Positions 62,795 to 64,000 of a DNA stretch of 64,000 bases are shown piece by piece. The notes below the pieces were generated by a model. It worked only from the letters and a program-made list of their open reading frames with translations. It was not told the origin of the DNA and did no database searches. The DNA is taken from the NCBI GenBank assembly GCA_963576725.1, contig OY755243.1:35129846-35193845 (forward strand), given 5' to 3'. The translations under genes were made by a program, and so were the position numbers. This DNA is from Azorinus chamasolen. Its lineage: Eukaryota > Mollusca > Bivalvia > Cardiida > Solecurtidae. Position 1 is the stretch's first letter; every line of letters starts with the position of its first letter.

Positions 62795-63050
62795 TACTGG
62801 GGAGACATATTGTTTTTGTGGACGGCGTCCGACTGTCCCTCTGCCTGTCCGTCTGTCTATCTTTCCTTCTGTCCGGTTTTAATTTTCCGCGCGGTTTCTC
62901 TAAAACCTTTGGTCTGATTTTCATGGGATTGATCAGTACCATGCCTAATTCTTGTTCCGGTTCTATGCTTTCTGCAGAGTTATGAAACTTTGGAGTGTTT
63001 GTCCGCGCGCGGGGGAAAAGGGGAGGGGGCATCAGTTTTTGTATCAAAAA
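62795..63050 (+). mobile_element. Pearl/Helitron-like element, 5' part
   Basis: ACTGGGGAGACATATTGTTTTTG followed by a degenerate CTGTCCGTCTGTC run and CTTCTGTCCGGTTTTAATTTTC. No tandem core follows. Confidence 0.6.
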
Positions 63051-63061
63051 CAATTCTGGTT

Positions 63062-63125
63062 TAATTCTTCACTCAATAAATATGCCATTAGCGCCTTTGT
63101 CAACAGAGTAGACACAGATGATTTT
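63062..63125. mobile_element. Family A half
   Basis: TTCTTCACTCAATAAATATG, then CAACAGAGTAGACACAGATG. Breaks at the core. Confidence 0.6.
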
Positions 63126-63164
63126 GTGTGTGTCAGCATTGTAAGTGTTAAGAAACTGAAATGA

Positions 63165-63407
63165 AAATGAAAAGGAGTTTAATGTCGTAATTTGATAAGT
63201 GCAGGTAAGGTTTGACTAGTTCTATTTCATGCAGTTGTACCCTTAATACTGTGCATTGTGTATTTTTTATGATACATCGAAAAGTACGATAGACAAGTCA
63301 TGGCCAACCTGTGAGGTGAAAATACAATTACTCGGAACATGCGATAATTCAGATTTTATACGCGATCCGGCAAGCATCCGAGTTATCGCGATTAGACTTT
63401 ATATATT
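63165..63407. other. No feature recognised
   Basis: Unique-looking. Confidence 0.5.
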
Positions 63408-63464
63408 ATTATGTCTCCCCCCCCCCGTATTTATATGGGGGAGACATATTGTTTTCGTGAGAGT

Positions 63465-63495
<31 letters not shown>

Positions 63496-64000
63496 CCGTC
63501 TGTCCGTCTGTCTGTCTGTCCGTCACACTTTTTGTCCGGACGATAACTTCAATATGCCTGATGCCAGTTGATTGAAACTTCATATATGGAAAGAGCATAA
63601 TGAGAGGAAGTGTCATGCACAAGGTCCATAACTCTGGCTTCACTAATATAGGAGTTATTGCCCCTTGTAAAAAATCATACTATTTTGTCCGGACGATAAC
63701 TCCTATATGGCTCATGCCATTGGATTCAAACTTCATATATGGAAAGATCATGACGAGAGGAAGTGTCATGCACAAGGTCCATAACTCTGGCTTCACTAAT
63801 ATTGGAGTTATTGCCCTTTGTAAAAAATATCACAATTTTTTGTCCGGACAATAACTTCAATATGCCTGATGCCAGTTGATTGAAACTTCATATATGGAAA
63901 GAGCATAATGAGAGGAAGTGTCATGCACAAGGTACATAACTTTGGCTTCAATAATATGGGAGTTATTGCCCTTTGTAAAACAAATTCACACTTTTTTGTC
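63408..64000 (+). mobile_element. Pearl/Helitron-like element, runs off the window
   Basis: A 5' hairpin (ATGTCTCCCC ... GGGGAGACAT), ATTGTTTTCGTG, a GTCT/GTCC microsatellite (63466-63524), then a ~154-bp tandem core. TTTGTCCGGACGATAACT recurs at about 63531, 63685 and 63839, with a start of the next unit at 63996. Each core has GAGAGGAAGTGTCATGCAC and CCATAACTCTGGCTTC. The 3' end lies outside. Confidence 0.82.

Overview
The window looks like non-genic (intergenic or intronic) DNA from a bivalve-like mollusc. It is AT-rich, has no intact protein-coding gene, and is crowded with short foldback transposons and satellites. The bivalve-like elements are copies carrying a GTCC/GTCT microsatellite followed by a ~155-bp tandem core, and repeats rich in AAGGTCAAGGTCAC. 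The phylum is an inference and the species cannot be determined. No tRNA, rRNA, CRISPR or prokaryotic features were seen. The only recognisable protein remnant is a broken non-LTR retrotransposon reverse transcriptase at about 29.6-30.8 kb. A second, unidentified set of coding-like fragments lies on the minus strand at 31.42-31.76 kb.

Most of the window is explained by a few repeat families, named here for use below. Family A (about 50 whole or partial copies) is flanked by TTAA. It has ends CCCTTTACTCCAT (subtype A1) or CCCTTTCCCTCAT (subtype A2) and an off-centre ~70-bp palindrome bounded by GCAAACAG and CTGTTTGC. Family B (about 20 copies) is TTAA-flanked with ends CCCTTTTGCTGCCA-like and a palindrome built on TTTGGATCCAGATGAGACG. 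Family E is TTAA-flanked with a related palindrome. Family F (3 copies) is TTAA-flanked with ends CCATTCCCTCAT and a long perfect hairpin. Families A, B, E and F fit non-autonomous piggyBac-type MITEs. Family C (about 28 copies) has ends CAGTAAAACCYCTCTAAA, a TA target duplication and a ~95-bp hairpin, as in Tc1/mariner-pogo MITEs. Family D is a foldback built on GACCACTCTTTAGAATCGTC. Family G is a foldback starting GGGTCCATGCTTATAAAA. Several single foldbacks also occur, one of which carries first-exon-like sequence in both arms (17.5-17.9 kb).

By region: 0-7 kb holds a single foldback, C, A and G copies and a 25-copy 37-bp minisatellite. 7-16 kb holds arrays of 39, 13, 33 and ~157 bp among A, B, C, D and E copies. 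16-22 kb holds H and B foldbacks, the first-exon foldback and a 215-bp inverted repeat pair 2.6 kb apart. 22-25 kb holds a Helitron/pearl-like element with a 152-bp array. 25-36 kb holds MITEs, the LINE remnant and the coding remnant. 36-49 kb holds 30-, 42- and 64-bp arrays and many MITEs. 49-64 kb holds nested MITEs in both orders, microsatellites, a 43-bp array and two more pearl-like 5' ends.

The main message is dynamic rather than genic. Foldback MITEs insert next to and into each other, several share a single TTAA at their junction, and their palindrome arms repeatedly seed minisatellites, which then form higher-order repeats.
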